Of a DNA stretch of 64,000 nt, positions 56,597-64,000 are shown piece after piece. The first letter of the stretch is position 1. Every line of letters begins with the position of its first letter. The stretch comes from Ideonella sp. (GTDB taxonomy: Bacteria > Pseudomonadota > Gammaproteobacteria > Burkholderiales > Burkholderiaceae_C). The translations under genes were made by a program, and so were the position numbers. The DNA lies in the NCBI GenBank assembly GCA_016721465.1, contig JADKIA010000028.1, positions 248,001-312,000 on the forward strand, written 5' to 3'. The notes under the pieces are model-generated. The model worked only from the letters and a program-made list of their open reading frames with translations. It made no database searches and was not told the origin of the DNA.

Positions 56597-57613
56597 TCAG
56601 GAAGCCTTGTTGCGCCGCTGTTGCCAGGCCACCAATTCGCCGATCACACCACGCCGGAACGCGACCACGCAGACCACGAAGATCACGCCGATGATCACGT
56701 TGATCCACGAGCCCACGCGATCAGACAGGTAGTCCTGCAGCCCGATGATGGTGAAGGCTCCCAGCACCGGCCCCGCGAACGTGCCCAGCCCGCCCAACAG
56801 CGTCATCAGCACCACCTCGCCCGAGAGTGACCAGTGCGCGTCGGTGAGGGTGGCAAAGCCCAGCACCAGGGTCTTCATCGAGCCGGCCAGCCCGGCCAGC
56901 GCCGTGGACAACACGAAGGCCAGCAGCTTGTAGCGCGACACATCGTAGCCGAGCGAGATCGCGCGCGGCTCGTTCTCGCGGATGGCCTTGAGTACCTGCC
57001 CGAACGGCGAGTGCACCACGCGGATGATGAACAGGAACACCGCAACGAACACCGCCAGCACGACGAAGTACATCGCCACGTCGTTGCCCATGTCGATCAG
57101 GCCGAAGAGCTTGCCGCGGGCCACGCCCTGCAGACCGTCCTCGCCGCCCGTGAATGGCGCCTGCAGGCAGACGAAATAGATCATCTGCGCCATGGCCAGC
57201 GTCACCATCGCGAAGTAGATGCCTTCGCGGCGAATGGCGATGGCGCCGATGATCAGGCCGAACAACGCGCCCACCACCACGCCGGCGAGCACGCCGAGCT
57301 CGGGCGACCAACCCGCCGTGCGTATCAGCCAACCGGTGGCATACGCCGCGCTGCCCAGGTAGGCCGCGTGGCCGAAGGAGAGCAGGCCGGTGAAGCCCAG
57401 CAGCAGGTTGAAGGCCACGGCAAAGATGGCATAGCACAGCGCCTTCATCATGAAGACGGGGTACAGGCCGATGAAGGGCGCCGCCAGCAGCACCAGCAAC
57501 ACAGCGCCCCAGGCCAGGTGTGCCAGGCGTGTGCCGCTGGTGGGGGCCACGGCCGGCGCATCGGCGCCCGCCACGGAAGGGGTGTCGGGCGAACTGTTGG
57601 AGGAAGGGCTCAT
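56597..57613 (-). CDS. livM: Branched-chain amino acid-type ABC transporter permease LivM
   Basis: 338 residues with about ten hydrophobic helices. It contains FNLLLGFTGLLSFGHAAYLG, AIRENEPRAISLGYDVSRYK and GGLGTFAGPVLGAF, the LivM hallmarks. It pairs with LivH for uptake of hydrophobic amino acids or similar ligands. It starts 4 bases after livH. It is the last gene of the importer cluster before trpB. Confidence 0.93.
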   Translation of the reverse strand: MSPSSNSSPDTPSVAGADAPAVAPTSGTRLAHLAWGAVLLVLLAAPFIGLYPVFMMKALCYAIFAVAFNLLLGFTGLLSFGHAAYLGSAAYATGWLIRTAGWSPELGVLAGVVVGALFGLIIGAIAIRREGIYFAMVTLAMAQMIYFVCLQAPFTGGEDGLQGVARGKLFGLIDMGNDVAMYFVVLAVFVAVFLFIIRVVHSPFGQVLKAIRENEPRAISLGYDVSRYKLLAFVLSTALAGLAGSMKTLVLGFATLTDAHWSLSGEVVLMTLLGGLGTFAGPVLGAFTIIGLQDYLSDRVGSWINVIIGVIFVVCVVAFRRGVIGELVAWQQRRNKAS

Positions 57614-57617
57614 GGCG

Positions 57618-58502
57618 TCATTTCTCTTTGCCGAACAGGCCCGCCGGCCGGAGCATCAGCACGATGGCCATGATCACGAAGACGACGATGCTCGAGGCCT
57701 CGGGGTAGAAGACCTTGGTCAGGCCCTCCACCAGCCCCAGGCCCAGGCCGGTGATGATCGAGCCCAGGATCGAGCCCATGCCTCCGATCACCACCACGGC
57801 GAACACCACGATGATCAGATTGCTGCCCATCAGCGGCGTGATCTGGATGACGGGGGCGGCCAGCACCCCAGCCATGGCTGCCAGGCCCGCGCCCGCGGCG
57901 TAGGTGAGCATCACCATCAGCGGCACGTTGATGCCGAAGGCCTGCACCAACGCCGGATTCTCGGTACCGGCGCGCAGGTAGCTGCCCAGCCGGGTGCGCT
58001 CGATCACGTACCAGGTGAACAGGCAGATGGCCAGCGAGGCCACCACCACCCAGGCGCGGTAGTTCGGCAGCACCATGAAGCCCAGGTTGGTGGCCCCTTG
58101 CAGCAACTCGGGCACCGGGTATTGCTGACCCGACACGCCGAACTGCTCGCGAAAGATGCCCTCGGCGATGAGCGCCAGGCCGAAGGTGAGCAGCAGGCCG
58201 TAGATCGGGTCGATCTTGTACAGGCGTTTGAGCAGCGTGCGCTCCACCACCACACCCACCGCACCGACGACGATGGGCGCCAGCACCAGCGTGACCCAAT
58301 AGTTGAGGCCAAACTTGTCCAGGCCGATGAAGGCCACGTAGGCGCCCATCATGTACAGCGCGCCGTGGGCAAAGTTCACAACGCCCAGCAGACCGAAGAT
58401 GACCGCCAGTCCCAGGCTCAGCATCGCGTAGAACGAGCCATTGACCAGGCCCAACAACAGCTGGCCCGCGAAGGCCTGGATCGGGATGCCGAAGATTTCC
58501 AT
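57618..58502 (-). CDS. livH: Branched-chain amino acid-type ABC transporter permease LivH
   Basis: 294 residues with eight or so helices. It has LVNGSFYAMLSLGLAVIFGLLGVVNFAHGALYM and, near the C-terminus, VVVIGGMGSILGSIITGLGLG, the LivH motifs. It lies between the binding-protein gene (89 bases upstream) and livM (4 bases downstream). Confidence 0.93.
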   Translation of the reverse strand: MEIFGIPIQAFAGQLLLGLVNGSFYAMLSLGLAVIFGLLGVVNFAHGALYMMGAYVAFIGLDKFGLNYWVTLVLAPIVVGAVGVVVERTLLKRLYKIDPIYGLLLTFGLALIAEGIFREQFGVSGQQYPVPELLQGATNLGFMVLPNYRAWVVVASLAICLFTWYVIERTRLGSYLRAGTENPALVQAFGINVPLMVMLTYAAGAGLAAMAGVLAAPVIQITPLMGSNLIIVVFAVVVIGGMGSILGSIITGLGLGLVEGLTKVFYPEASSIVVFVIMAIVLMLRPAGLFGKEK

Positions 58503-58591
58503 GGGGTCCGATGGGCAACGAAAGAGCTTGAGCGCAGCGCGCCGGACGACGCCGTCAGGCCGCGCTGCGGATCAACGGAAGGGCCGGCCGG

Positions 58592-59800
58592 TCACTTCCA
58601 GAGGGCGCACTTGGAGTCGGCCTTGGTGGTCCAGGCTTCCTCGCCCTTGATGACCTGGGCCACGTTGTAGTAATCCCAGGGCTCGGTGGACTTGTCCGGC
58701 GACTTCACCTGCATCAGGTACATGTCGTGCACCATGCGGCCATCCGGGCGGATGTAGCCGCCCTTGGCGAACATGTCGTTGATCTTGGTGGCGCGCATGT
58801 GCGCGAGGATCTTGTCGGCATCGTCGGTGCCCGTGGCCTTCACGGCCTGCAGGTATTGCAGCGTGGCGGAGTAGTCGGCGGCCTGGATCGACGAGGGCAT
58901 GCGCTTGATCTTCTCGAAGAACTTGCGGCTCCACGCGCGGGTCTCGGCGTCGCGGTTCCAGTACCAGCTGTCGGTCAGGTACATGCCTTGCGTGGTCTTC
59001 AGGCCCAGCGAGTGGATGTCGTTGATGAACATGAGCAGGCCAGCCAGCTTCATGGTCTTGGTGATGCCGAACTCGTTGGCCGCCTTGATGGTGTTGATGG
59101 TGTCGCCACCGGCGTTGGCCATGCCCAGGATCTGCGCCTTGCTGGCCTGCGCCTGCAGCAGGAAGGACGAGAAATCGCTGGCCGACAGCGGGTGTTTGAC
59201 CGAGCCGACGATGGTGCCGCCGGCGGCCTTGACGACGTTGCTGGTGTCGTTTTGCAGCGCCGCACCGAAGGCATAGTCGGCCGTCAGGAAGAACCAGGTC
59301 TTGCCGCCGGACTTGACCACCGCGCCGCCCGTGCCCTTGGCCAGCGCCACGGTGTCGTAGGCCCAGTGCACGGTGTAAGGGCTGCACTGCTCGTTGGTCA
59401 GCGCAGAGGTGGCCGCACCGATGGCGATGAAGACCTTCTTCTTCTCCTTGGCCACGGCCGACATGGACAGGCCGGTGCTGGAGGTGGTGCCGCCGATCAG
59501 CATGTCCACGCCCTGCGTATCGAACCATTCGCGGGCCTTGGAGGCGGCCACGTCGGCCTTGTTCTGGTGGTCGGCGAACAGGATCTCGATCTTCTTGCCG
59601 TTGATGGCGCCGCCCATCTCGGCCACGGCCATGCGCATGGCCTCGACGCCTGCCGAGCCGTCGATGTCGGAATACAGGCCCGACATGTCGGTGATGATGC
59701 CGATCTTGATGGTGTCACCAGAGATCTGGGCCTGGGCGCTCGTGCCCGTCAGGGCGGCGAAGGCCAGTGCGCAGGCGGCGGAAATGGATTTCAGTTTCAT
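58592..59800 (-). CDS. Branched-chain amino acid-type periplasmic binding protein
   Basis: 402 residues. A signal peptide ends about AQAQ (residue 24), and the mature protein opens ISGDTIKIGIITDMSGLYSDIDG, the type I periplasmic-binding fold of the HAAT family. It probably delivers an amino acid, amide or aromatic acid to LivHM. The usual Leu-Ile-Val ligand is not certain; the pocket cannot be read. The gene starts 38 bases after livF. Confidence 0.91.
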   Translation of the reverse strand: MKLKSISAACALAFAALTGTSAQAQISGDTIKIGIITDMSGLYSDIDGSAGVEAMRMAVAEMGGAINGKKIEILFADHQNKADVAASKAREWFDTQGVDMLIGGTTSSTGLSMSAVAKEKKKVFIAIGAATSALTNEQCSPYTVHWAYDTVALAKGTGGAVVKSGGKTWFFLTADYAFGAALQNDTSNVVKAAGGTIVGSVKHPLSASDFSSFLLQAQASKAQILGMANAGGDTINTIKAANEFGITKTMKLAGLLMFINDIHSLGLKTTQGMYLTDSWYWNRDAETRAWSRKFFEKIKRMPSSIQAADYSATLQYLQAVKATGTDDADKILAHMRATKINDMFAKGGYIRPDGRMVHDMYLMQVKSPDKSTEPWDYYNVAQVIKGEEAWTTKADSKCALWK

Positions 59801-59838
59801 CGAATGGCTCCAGTGGAGTGGGGAAAAGGCCGGGGGTG

Positions 59839-60543
59839 CTAGACCCCAAGGTACTCGTGCAGCCGATCCAGCCTTGACGGCAGCTCGGCTTGTGTGAATT
59901 CCTGGATCACCTGGCCATGCTCCATCACCAGGAAGCGGTCGGCCAGGGGGGCGGCGAAGCGGAAGTTCTGTTCCACCATCACGATGGTGTAGCCCTGGCT
60001 GCGCAGGGACACCACCATTTCGGCCAGCTTCTGCACGATCACCGGGGCCAGTCCCTCGGAGATCTCGTCCAGCAGCAGCAGTTTGGCGCCGGTGCGCAGG
60101 ATGCGGGCCACGGCGAGCATCTGCTGCTCGCCGCCGGACAGGCGCGTGCCCTGGCTGGCCGCCCGCTCGCGCAGGTTGGGAAACATGCCGTAGATCTGCT
60201 CCACGCTCATGCCGCCGGCGGCCAGCGTGGGCGGCAGCATCAGGTTCTCTTCGGCGCTGAGGCTGGAAAAGATGCCGCGCTCCTCGGGGCAATAGCCCAG
60301 GCCCAGGCGGGCGATCTTGTGCGTGGGCATGCCGATGGTCTCGCTGCCGCGCACCGTGATCGAGCCCTTGCGCGAGCCGATCAGCCCCATGATGGCGCGC
60401 AGCGTGCTGGTTCGGCCCGCACCGTTGCGGCCCAGCAGCGTGACCACCTCGCCCTCGTTGACGTGCAGGTTCACGCCATGCAGCACATGGCTCTCGCCAT
60501 ACCAGCCGTGCAGATCCTTGACTTCCAGATACGGTGCAGCCAT
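59839..60543 (-). CDS. livF: Branched-chain amino acid-type ABC transporter ATP-binding protein LivF
   Basis: 234 residues. Its Walker A reads GRNGAGRTSTL, so the invariant Lys is replaced by Arg (GRT instead of GKT). The signature LSGGEQQMLAVARIL and Walker B LLLLDEISEGLAP are intact. The start at 60543 follows the livG stop by one base; an in-frame ATG at 60555 would overlap it. In many LivFG pairs both ATPases are active, so the Arg substitution suggests an asymmetric pair with LivG doing the hydrolysis. Confidence 0.92.
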   Translation of the reverse strand: MAAPYLEVKDLHGWYGESHVLHGVNLHVNEGEVVTLLGRNGAGRTSTLRAIMGLIGSRKGSITVRGSETIGMPTHKIARLGLGYCPEERGIFSSLSAEENLMLPPTLAAGGMSVEQIYGMFPNLRERAASQGTRLSGGEQQMLAVARILRTGAKLLLLDEISEGLAPVIVQKLAEMVVSLRSQGYTIVMVEQNFRFAAPLADRFLVMEHGQVIQEFTQAELPSRLDRLHEYLGV

Positions 60544-60544
60544 G

Positions 60545-61318
60545 TCAATGGGCACCTTTCAACTCGACGTTGGCACTGCCCATGTAGGCCTCGATCACGG
60601 CCGGGTTCTTCGACACCTCGGCGTAGGGCCCTTCGGCCAGCGTGGCGCCGCGCTGCAGCACGGTGATGGTGTCGGCAATGCTGGAGACCACGCTCATGTT
60701 GTGCTCGACCATCAGCACGGTGCGGCTGGCCGCCACCTTCTTGATCAACTGGCGGATGCGATCGACGTCCTCCGCGCCCATGCCTTGCGTGGGCTCGTCC
60801 AGCAGCATCAGCTTGGGGTCCATGGCCAGCGTGGTGGCGATCTCGAGCGCGCGCTTGCGGCCATAGGCCAGTTCCACGGCGTGAATGTCGGCATAGGGCG
60901 AAAGGTCCACCGCCGCCAGCAGGGCCATGGCCTCGTCGTTCAGGCGGTTGAGCGATCGCTCGGACCGCCAGAAGTGGTAGCTCGTCCCCAGCCGGTGCTG
61001 CAGCGCGACGCGCACGTTCTCCAGCACGCTCAAGTGCGGGAACACGGCCGAAATCTGGAACGAGCGGATGACCCCGCGGCGCGCGATGGCGGCGGGCTTG
61101 TCGTTGGTGATGTCGGTGCCGTCGAACAGGATCTGGCCGCGCGTGGGCGTGAGGAACTTGGTCAGCAGGTTGAAGCAGGTGGTCTTGCCCGCGCCATTGG
61201 GGCCGATCAGGGCATGGATGCTGCCGCGTCGCACCTTCAGGTCGACATTGCTCACCGCCACGAAGCCCTTGAACTCCTTGGTCAGCTGACGGGTCTCCAG
61301 AATGCAATCCACGGACAT
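60545..61318 (-). CDS. livG: Branched-chain amino acid-type ABC transporter ATP-binding protein LivG
   Basis: 257 residues from ATG 61318 (GGAGAGCG upstream). Walker A GPNGAGKTTCFNLLT and Walker B LMLLDEPTQGMG are intact; the signature region reads VELAYGRKRALEIATTLA, with Y-G-R-K in place of the usual S-G-G-Q-type motif, normal for LivG. It is the first gene of the liv cluster. Confidence 0.93.
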   Translation of the reverse strand: MSVDCILETRQLTKEFKGFVAVSNVDLKVRRGSIHALIGPNGAGKTTCFNLLTKFLTPTRGQILFDGTDITNDKPAAIARRGVIRSFQISAVFPHLSVLENVRVALQHRLGTSYHFWRSERSLNRLNDEAMALLAAVDLSPYADIHAVELAYGRKRALEIATTLAMDPKLMLLDEPTQGMGAEDVDRIRQLIKKVAASRTVLMVEHNMSVVSSIADTITVLQRGATLAEGPYAEVSKNPAVIEAYMGSANVELKGAH

Positions 61319-61427
61319 CGCTCTCCAGTGCAAGTGGCGCGAGGTTACGCGATCCACCGACGCGCCGCTATGCGCGCGAATACTCTAGGGTTCACCCGAG
61401 GTGCGCGACTGTAGATCACCAGCAAGC

Positions 61428-62072
61428 ATGCGGGCCTGTGTGCCATCAAACAGGCCTGCATTGGACGCTGCCGCCCCCATCACTGCCGACCAGGCATTGA
61501 CCCTGGCCTTCGATCTGGCGCCGGTCGGCCTGTGCCTGTCGCGCCGCCGCGTCATTCAGCGCTGCAATGAAGCGATGGCCTCGATGTTCGGTTACAGCAC
61601 CCAGGCGCTGGCGGGCCAGTCGCTGTCGCTGCTATACCCGTCGATGGCTGAATTCGAGGGCATTGGCGAGCGTGGCGGCATGGTGATGCGTGAGACCGGC
61701 GTCTATGCCGACGAGCGCATCATGAAGCACCGGGACGGACGACTGTTCTGGTGCCACGTGGCGGGTCGCGCACTCGACCGGCACGACCCGTTCGTTTGCG
61801 CGGTGTGGATGTTCGAGGACATTTCTGCGCGCCGCCCCGTCACAGCCGAGCTCACGCCCCGCGAGCGCGAGATTGCCCAGTTGCTGGTGCAGGGCAAGAC
61901 GAGCAAGCAGATCGCCCGCCTGCTCGACATCAGCCCCCGCACCATCGACGCCCACCGCGTGCGGCTGATGCGCAAGCTCAAGGTGAGCACGCCCACGGAG
62001 ATGGTTGCCCGTCTGGTCGGGTGCCCTCCCGAAGCGCCTGCGGCGCCGCCCCCCCAGGGGGGCGGCCGCTAG
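61428..62072 (+). CDS. PAS-LuxR transcriptional regulator
   Basis: 214 residues. A PAS domain (about 20-125, APVGLCLSRRRVIQRCNEAM and FGYSTQALAGQSLSLLYP) is followed by a LuxR HTH (about 140-200, LTPREREIAQLLVQGKTSKQIAR). There is no TM segment, so it is a soluble one-component regulator or the output of a separate sensor. The last 17 or so residues are Pro/Ala/Gly-rich and are encoded by the interspersed repeat at 62020-62099, which suggests a tail added by repeat insertion. It is divergent from livG. Confidence 0.86.
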   Translation: MRACVPSNRPALDAAAPITADQALTLAFDLAPVGLCLSRRRVIQRCNEAMASMFGYSTQALAGQSLSLLYPSMAEFEGIGERGGMVMRETGVYADERIMKHRDGRLFWCHVAGRALDRHDPFVCAVWMFEDISARRPVTAELTPREREIAQLLVQGKTSKQIARLLDISPRTIDAHRVRLMRKLKVSTPTEMVARLVGCPPEAPAAPPPQGGGR

Positions 62073-62099
62073 CGGCCCGGCCAAGCCGGTTCCGCGGCG
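62020..62099. repeat. GC-rich interspersed repeat, copy 2
   Basis: Reverse complement aligns with 21610-21689 over about 80 bases, sharing CGCCGCGGAACCGGCT, GCCGGGCCGCT and the CCCCC/GGGGG hairpin. It lies between the converging LuxR and hydrolase genes and enters the LuxR reading frame. Confidence 0.7.
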
Positions 62100-62127
62100 G
62101 CTGCTTGCTGGACGTACCAGCGCTGCG

Positions 62128-64000
62128 TTACTTCGGAAGGTTGACCGAGGTGCCGTTGAAGGTGATGGCGTCGGCCGCGGCTGGTGTCGTCACGAAGGGC
62201 GGCACGTTCGCCGCTGTCAACGCCGGCGCTGCGCCCGGCGTGCCACCGCGAACGGTGGTTCGCACCACTTGGCTGGCAGGCAGTGCCGCACCGTTCTTCA
62301 GCTTGGCGTACATCGCGTTCATGCCCTGGATGAAGTAGGGGTGCAGTGGCACGAAGCGCGTATCGAAGCCCGAGAACGGCAGGAAGGTGTCGAAATGCTG
62401 TGCATTGGCCACCTCGATGTACGCCAACTGGCTGGCTGTGCCTTCGACCAGCCTGTTGAACGCCGTGTAGGCGCGTGAGCTGTGGTTGATGGCCACCAGC
62501 GCATCGCTGCGGCCGGTGATGATCAGCGTGGGCTTGCCGCGCAGGTTGCCGCCCAGTTGCACCTCACTGATGCCGGTGCGCACGGCCTGCGCTTGTGCCA
62601 GCGTCGGGGTGCTGGTGGCGGTGAGCGCTGCGCCGGTGACCGGGTCGACCCCGGTGACCAGTGCACGCTCGCACAGCGCCGCATCCAGGCCCAGGTCGGC
62701 CGTGCCCGTGCTGGGCGAGACGGCGAAGGCCCAGGACTTGGCCCCGCCCACCGAGTTGTTGACCACCACGCTGGCCGGCGTGCCATTGGCCGTGCCGTTG
62801 GCCAGCGCGAAGCTGGCCGCCTTCACGGCGGGTGTCACCGCCACCACGTCGCCGGTGGCACTCACCTGCGCAAAGCTGGTGCCGCAAACGTTGTCGGTCA
62901 GGCCGAAGCGGCCATAGCCGGTGGTGTACATGGCGCCGATGATGGCGGCGTTGCCCAGGCCGTAGTGGCCGTTGTGCATGGTGTCGTTCTCGGCGGTGTA
63001 GCCGGCTGCGCGCAACTTGGCCAGCGCATCGGTGGCCTGCTCGGTGGTGGTCGCACCCGCTACCAGGCCCTTGGCCGCCAGGCCGGCGCAGCGGTTGGTG
63101 GCCCGCGCGGTCATCGCGGTCAGGGTCATGTAGTTGTAGATGCTCAGGTCGGCGATCGCTGCAGCCGGCGCCAGTGCAGCGCAGGGCTGGTAGAGGTTGG
63201 CGATGGTGAAGTAGTCGATGATGGCCTTGCCATGGCTGGCCACCGGCACGCCAGCCAATTGCACCCCATAGCCGGCCGTGGTGGTGGGTTGAGCGCTGGG
63301 CTCGCTGGCCACCACGCCATCGATCAGGCCTTCGGTGTCCTGTTCGGCCGCGCGCAGGATGGCCGCACCGCCGTTGGACGCCGAGCCCGCGATGACCAGC
63401 GTGTTGGCGGGCGTGAACTTCAGCTCGTGCGTGCTGCCGGTGTACAGCGGCGCGTACTCCTGGTTCAGTGCATACAGGGCGAAACGGATCGAGGCCAGCG
63501 TATCCGTGCCCCAATCCTTCTCGGGGTTGATCTGCGAGTGCACCTGCTTCAGGCTCAGGCGGTTGGGGAAGGCCGTGTTGAAGGCGGCGCGCGCGGCATC
63601 GGCGATGTTGGCCGCGAAACTCGACAGGCTGCCGGCGGCCGCGCGGGTGGCGCGGGTGCCGTCGATCTTGTTCACGCTGTCGTCCATCGGGTCGTACAGA
63701 CCCACGCCCTTGCCCGCGTCGGTCAGCGCCACGGCGCAGCCGCGCTTCAGGCCCCACTCGCTGGCCGTGCCGATCGCGCCATACACGCCGCGCGAGCCCG
63801 ACGACGGCCCGGCCACGATGCACGGCGCATTGACATTGAAGCTGCTGGGGATCTGCACCGCCACGGTGACGTTCTTGCGACCGCTGCCGTCGTCCAGCAC
63901 GGCGATGTACTCGCGCCCCGGGACCAGGCCCTCACCCAGCGTGTCAGCGCCGTTCAGATCGATGTTGGGGCCGTAGAGCCGGCCGTAGCCGCCATTGGCC
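62128..64000 (-). CDS. D-(-)-3-hydroxybutyrate oligomer hydrolase (N-terminus beyond window)
   Basis: About 624 residues are visible and the frame stays open to base 64000. It matches the 3HB-oligomer hydrolase family: YGPNIDLNGADTLGEG near the left of the visible part, VAGPSSGSRGVYGAIG, the nucleophile Ser in VIAGSASNGGAA and the C-terminal NAQHFDTFLPF carrying the His. It degrades 3-hydroxybutyrate oligomers, products of polyhydroxybutyrate breakdown. An export signal would lie outside the window. No terminator is clear downstream; the repeat lies there. Confidence 0.9.
   Translation of the reverse strand, partial: ANGGYGRLYGPNIDLNGADTLGEGLVPGREYIAVLDDGSGRKNVTVAVQIPSSFNVNAPCIVAGPSSGSRGVYGAIGTASEWGLKRGCAVALTDAGKGVGLYDPMDDSVNKIDGTRATRAAAGSLSSFAANIADAARAAFNTAFPNRLSLKQVHSQINPEKDWGTDTLASIRFALYALNQEYAPLYTGSTHELKFTPANTLVIAGSASNGGAAILRAAEQDTEGLIDGVVASEPSAQPTTTAGYGVQLAGVPVASHGKAIIDYFTIANLYQPCAALAPAAAIADLSIYNYMTLTAMTARATNRCAGLAAKGLVAGATTTEQATDALAKLRAAGYTAENDTMHNGHYGLGNAAIIGAMYTTGYGRFGLTDNVCGTSFAQVSATGDVVAVTPAVKAASFALANGTANGTPASVVVNNSVGGAKSWAFAVSPSTGTADLGLDAALCERALVTGVDPVTGAALTATSTPTLAQAQAVRTGISEVQLGGNLRGKPTLIITGRSDALVAINHSSRAYTAFNRLVEGTASQLAYIEVANAQHFDTFLPFSGFDTRFVPLHPYFIQGMNAMYAKLKNGAALPASQVVRTTVRGGTPGAAPALTAANVPPFVTTPAAADAITFNGTSVNLPK

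Overview
The window is about 64 kb of GC-rich chromosome from a betaproteobacterium, most likely Burkholderiales close to Comamonadaceae. This rests on tandem Bug/TctC solute-binding proteins, a 3-hydroxybutyrate-oligomer hydrolase, MocR-type regulators and a DUF1800/DUF1501 pair. It is an inference from gene content; no rRNA is present. There is no prophage, insertion sequence or CRISPR array. Both edges cut genes: ogt at base 1 and the oligomer hydrolase at base 64000.

Layout. 0-4 kb: alkylation repair (Ada-AlkA fusion, ogt) and a LytS/LytR-type two-component pair. 4-7 kb: phosphomannomutase/phosphoglucomutase and Kdo transferase (envelope sugars). 7-12 kb: DUF1501, DUF1800, a TolC-like channel and Pcm. 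12-17 kb: a tetR-adaptor-RND permease operon whose permease carries a frameshift. 17-20 kb: uppP, trmB, tRNA-Gly(CCC) and a degenerate GGDEF protein.

20-32 kb is a catabolic block: semialdehyde dehydrogenase, a PotFGHI-type ABC importer, a glutarate-type CoA-transferase, glutaryl-CoA dehydrogenase, a GABA/5-aminovalerate aminotransferase and a divergent MocR regulator. Together these form a complete route from imported 5-aminovalerate (and GABA) to crotonyl-CoA (and succinate). The two operon promoters share the same three-site operator layout. 32-41 kb: a serine hydrolase, an FAH-family hydrolase, and a six-gene operon of an acyl/oxalate-CoA ligase, two Bug proteins, TctB, TctA and a PanE-like reductase.

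41-55 kb: alaS; then a promoter, a 31-codon leaderless ORF and a mutually exclusive antiterminator/terminator pair ahead of an acetyltransferase-hydrolase operon (the best candidate for an undescribed system here). These are followed by a UPF0149/SEC-C protein, a signal peptidase, a periplasmic binding protein paired with a GGDEF-EAL sensor, coaBC-dut, an FKBP isomerase, a ribosomal-protein-hydroxylase-like cupin and a small alanine-rich lipoprotein. 55-64 kb: stand-alone TrpB2, a complete branched-chain-type ABC importer (livG-livF-binding protein-livH-livM), a PAS-LuxR regulator and the partial oligomer hydrolase.

Two copies of an ~80-bp GC-rich repeat lie at 21.6 and 62.0 kb; the second encodes the tail of the LuxR regulator.
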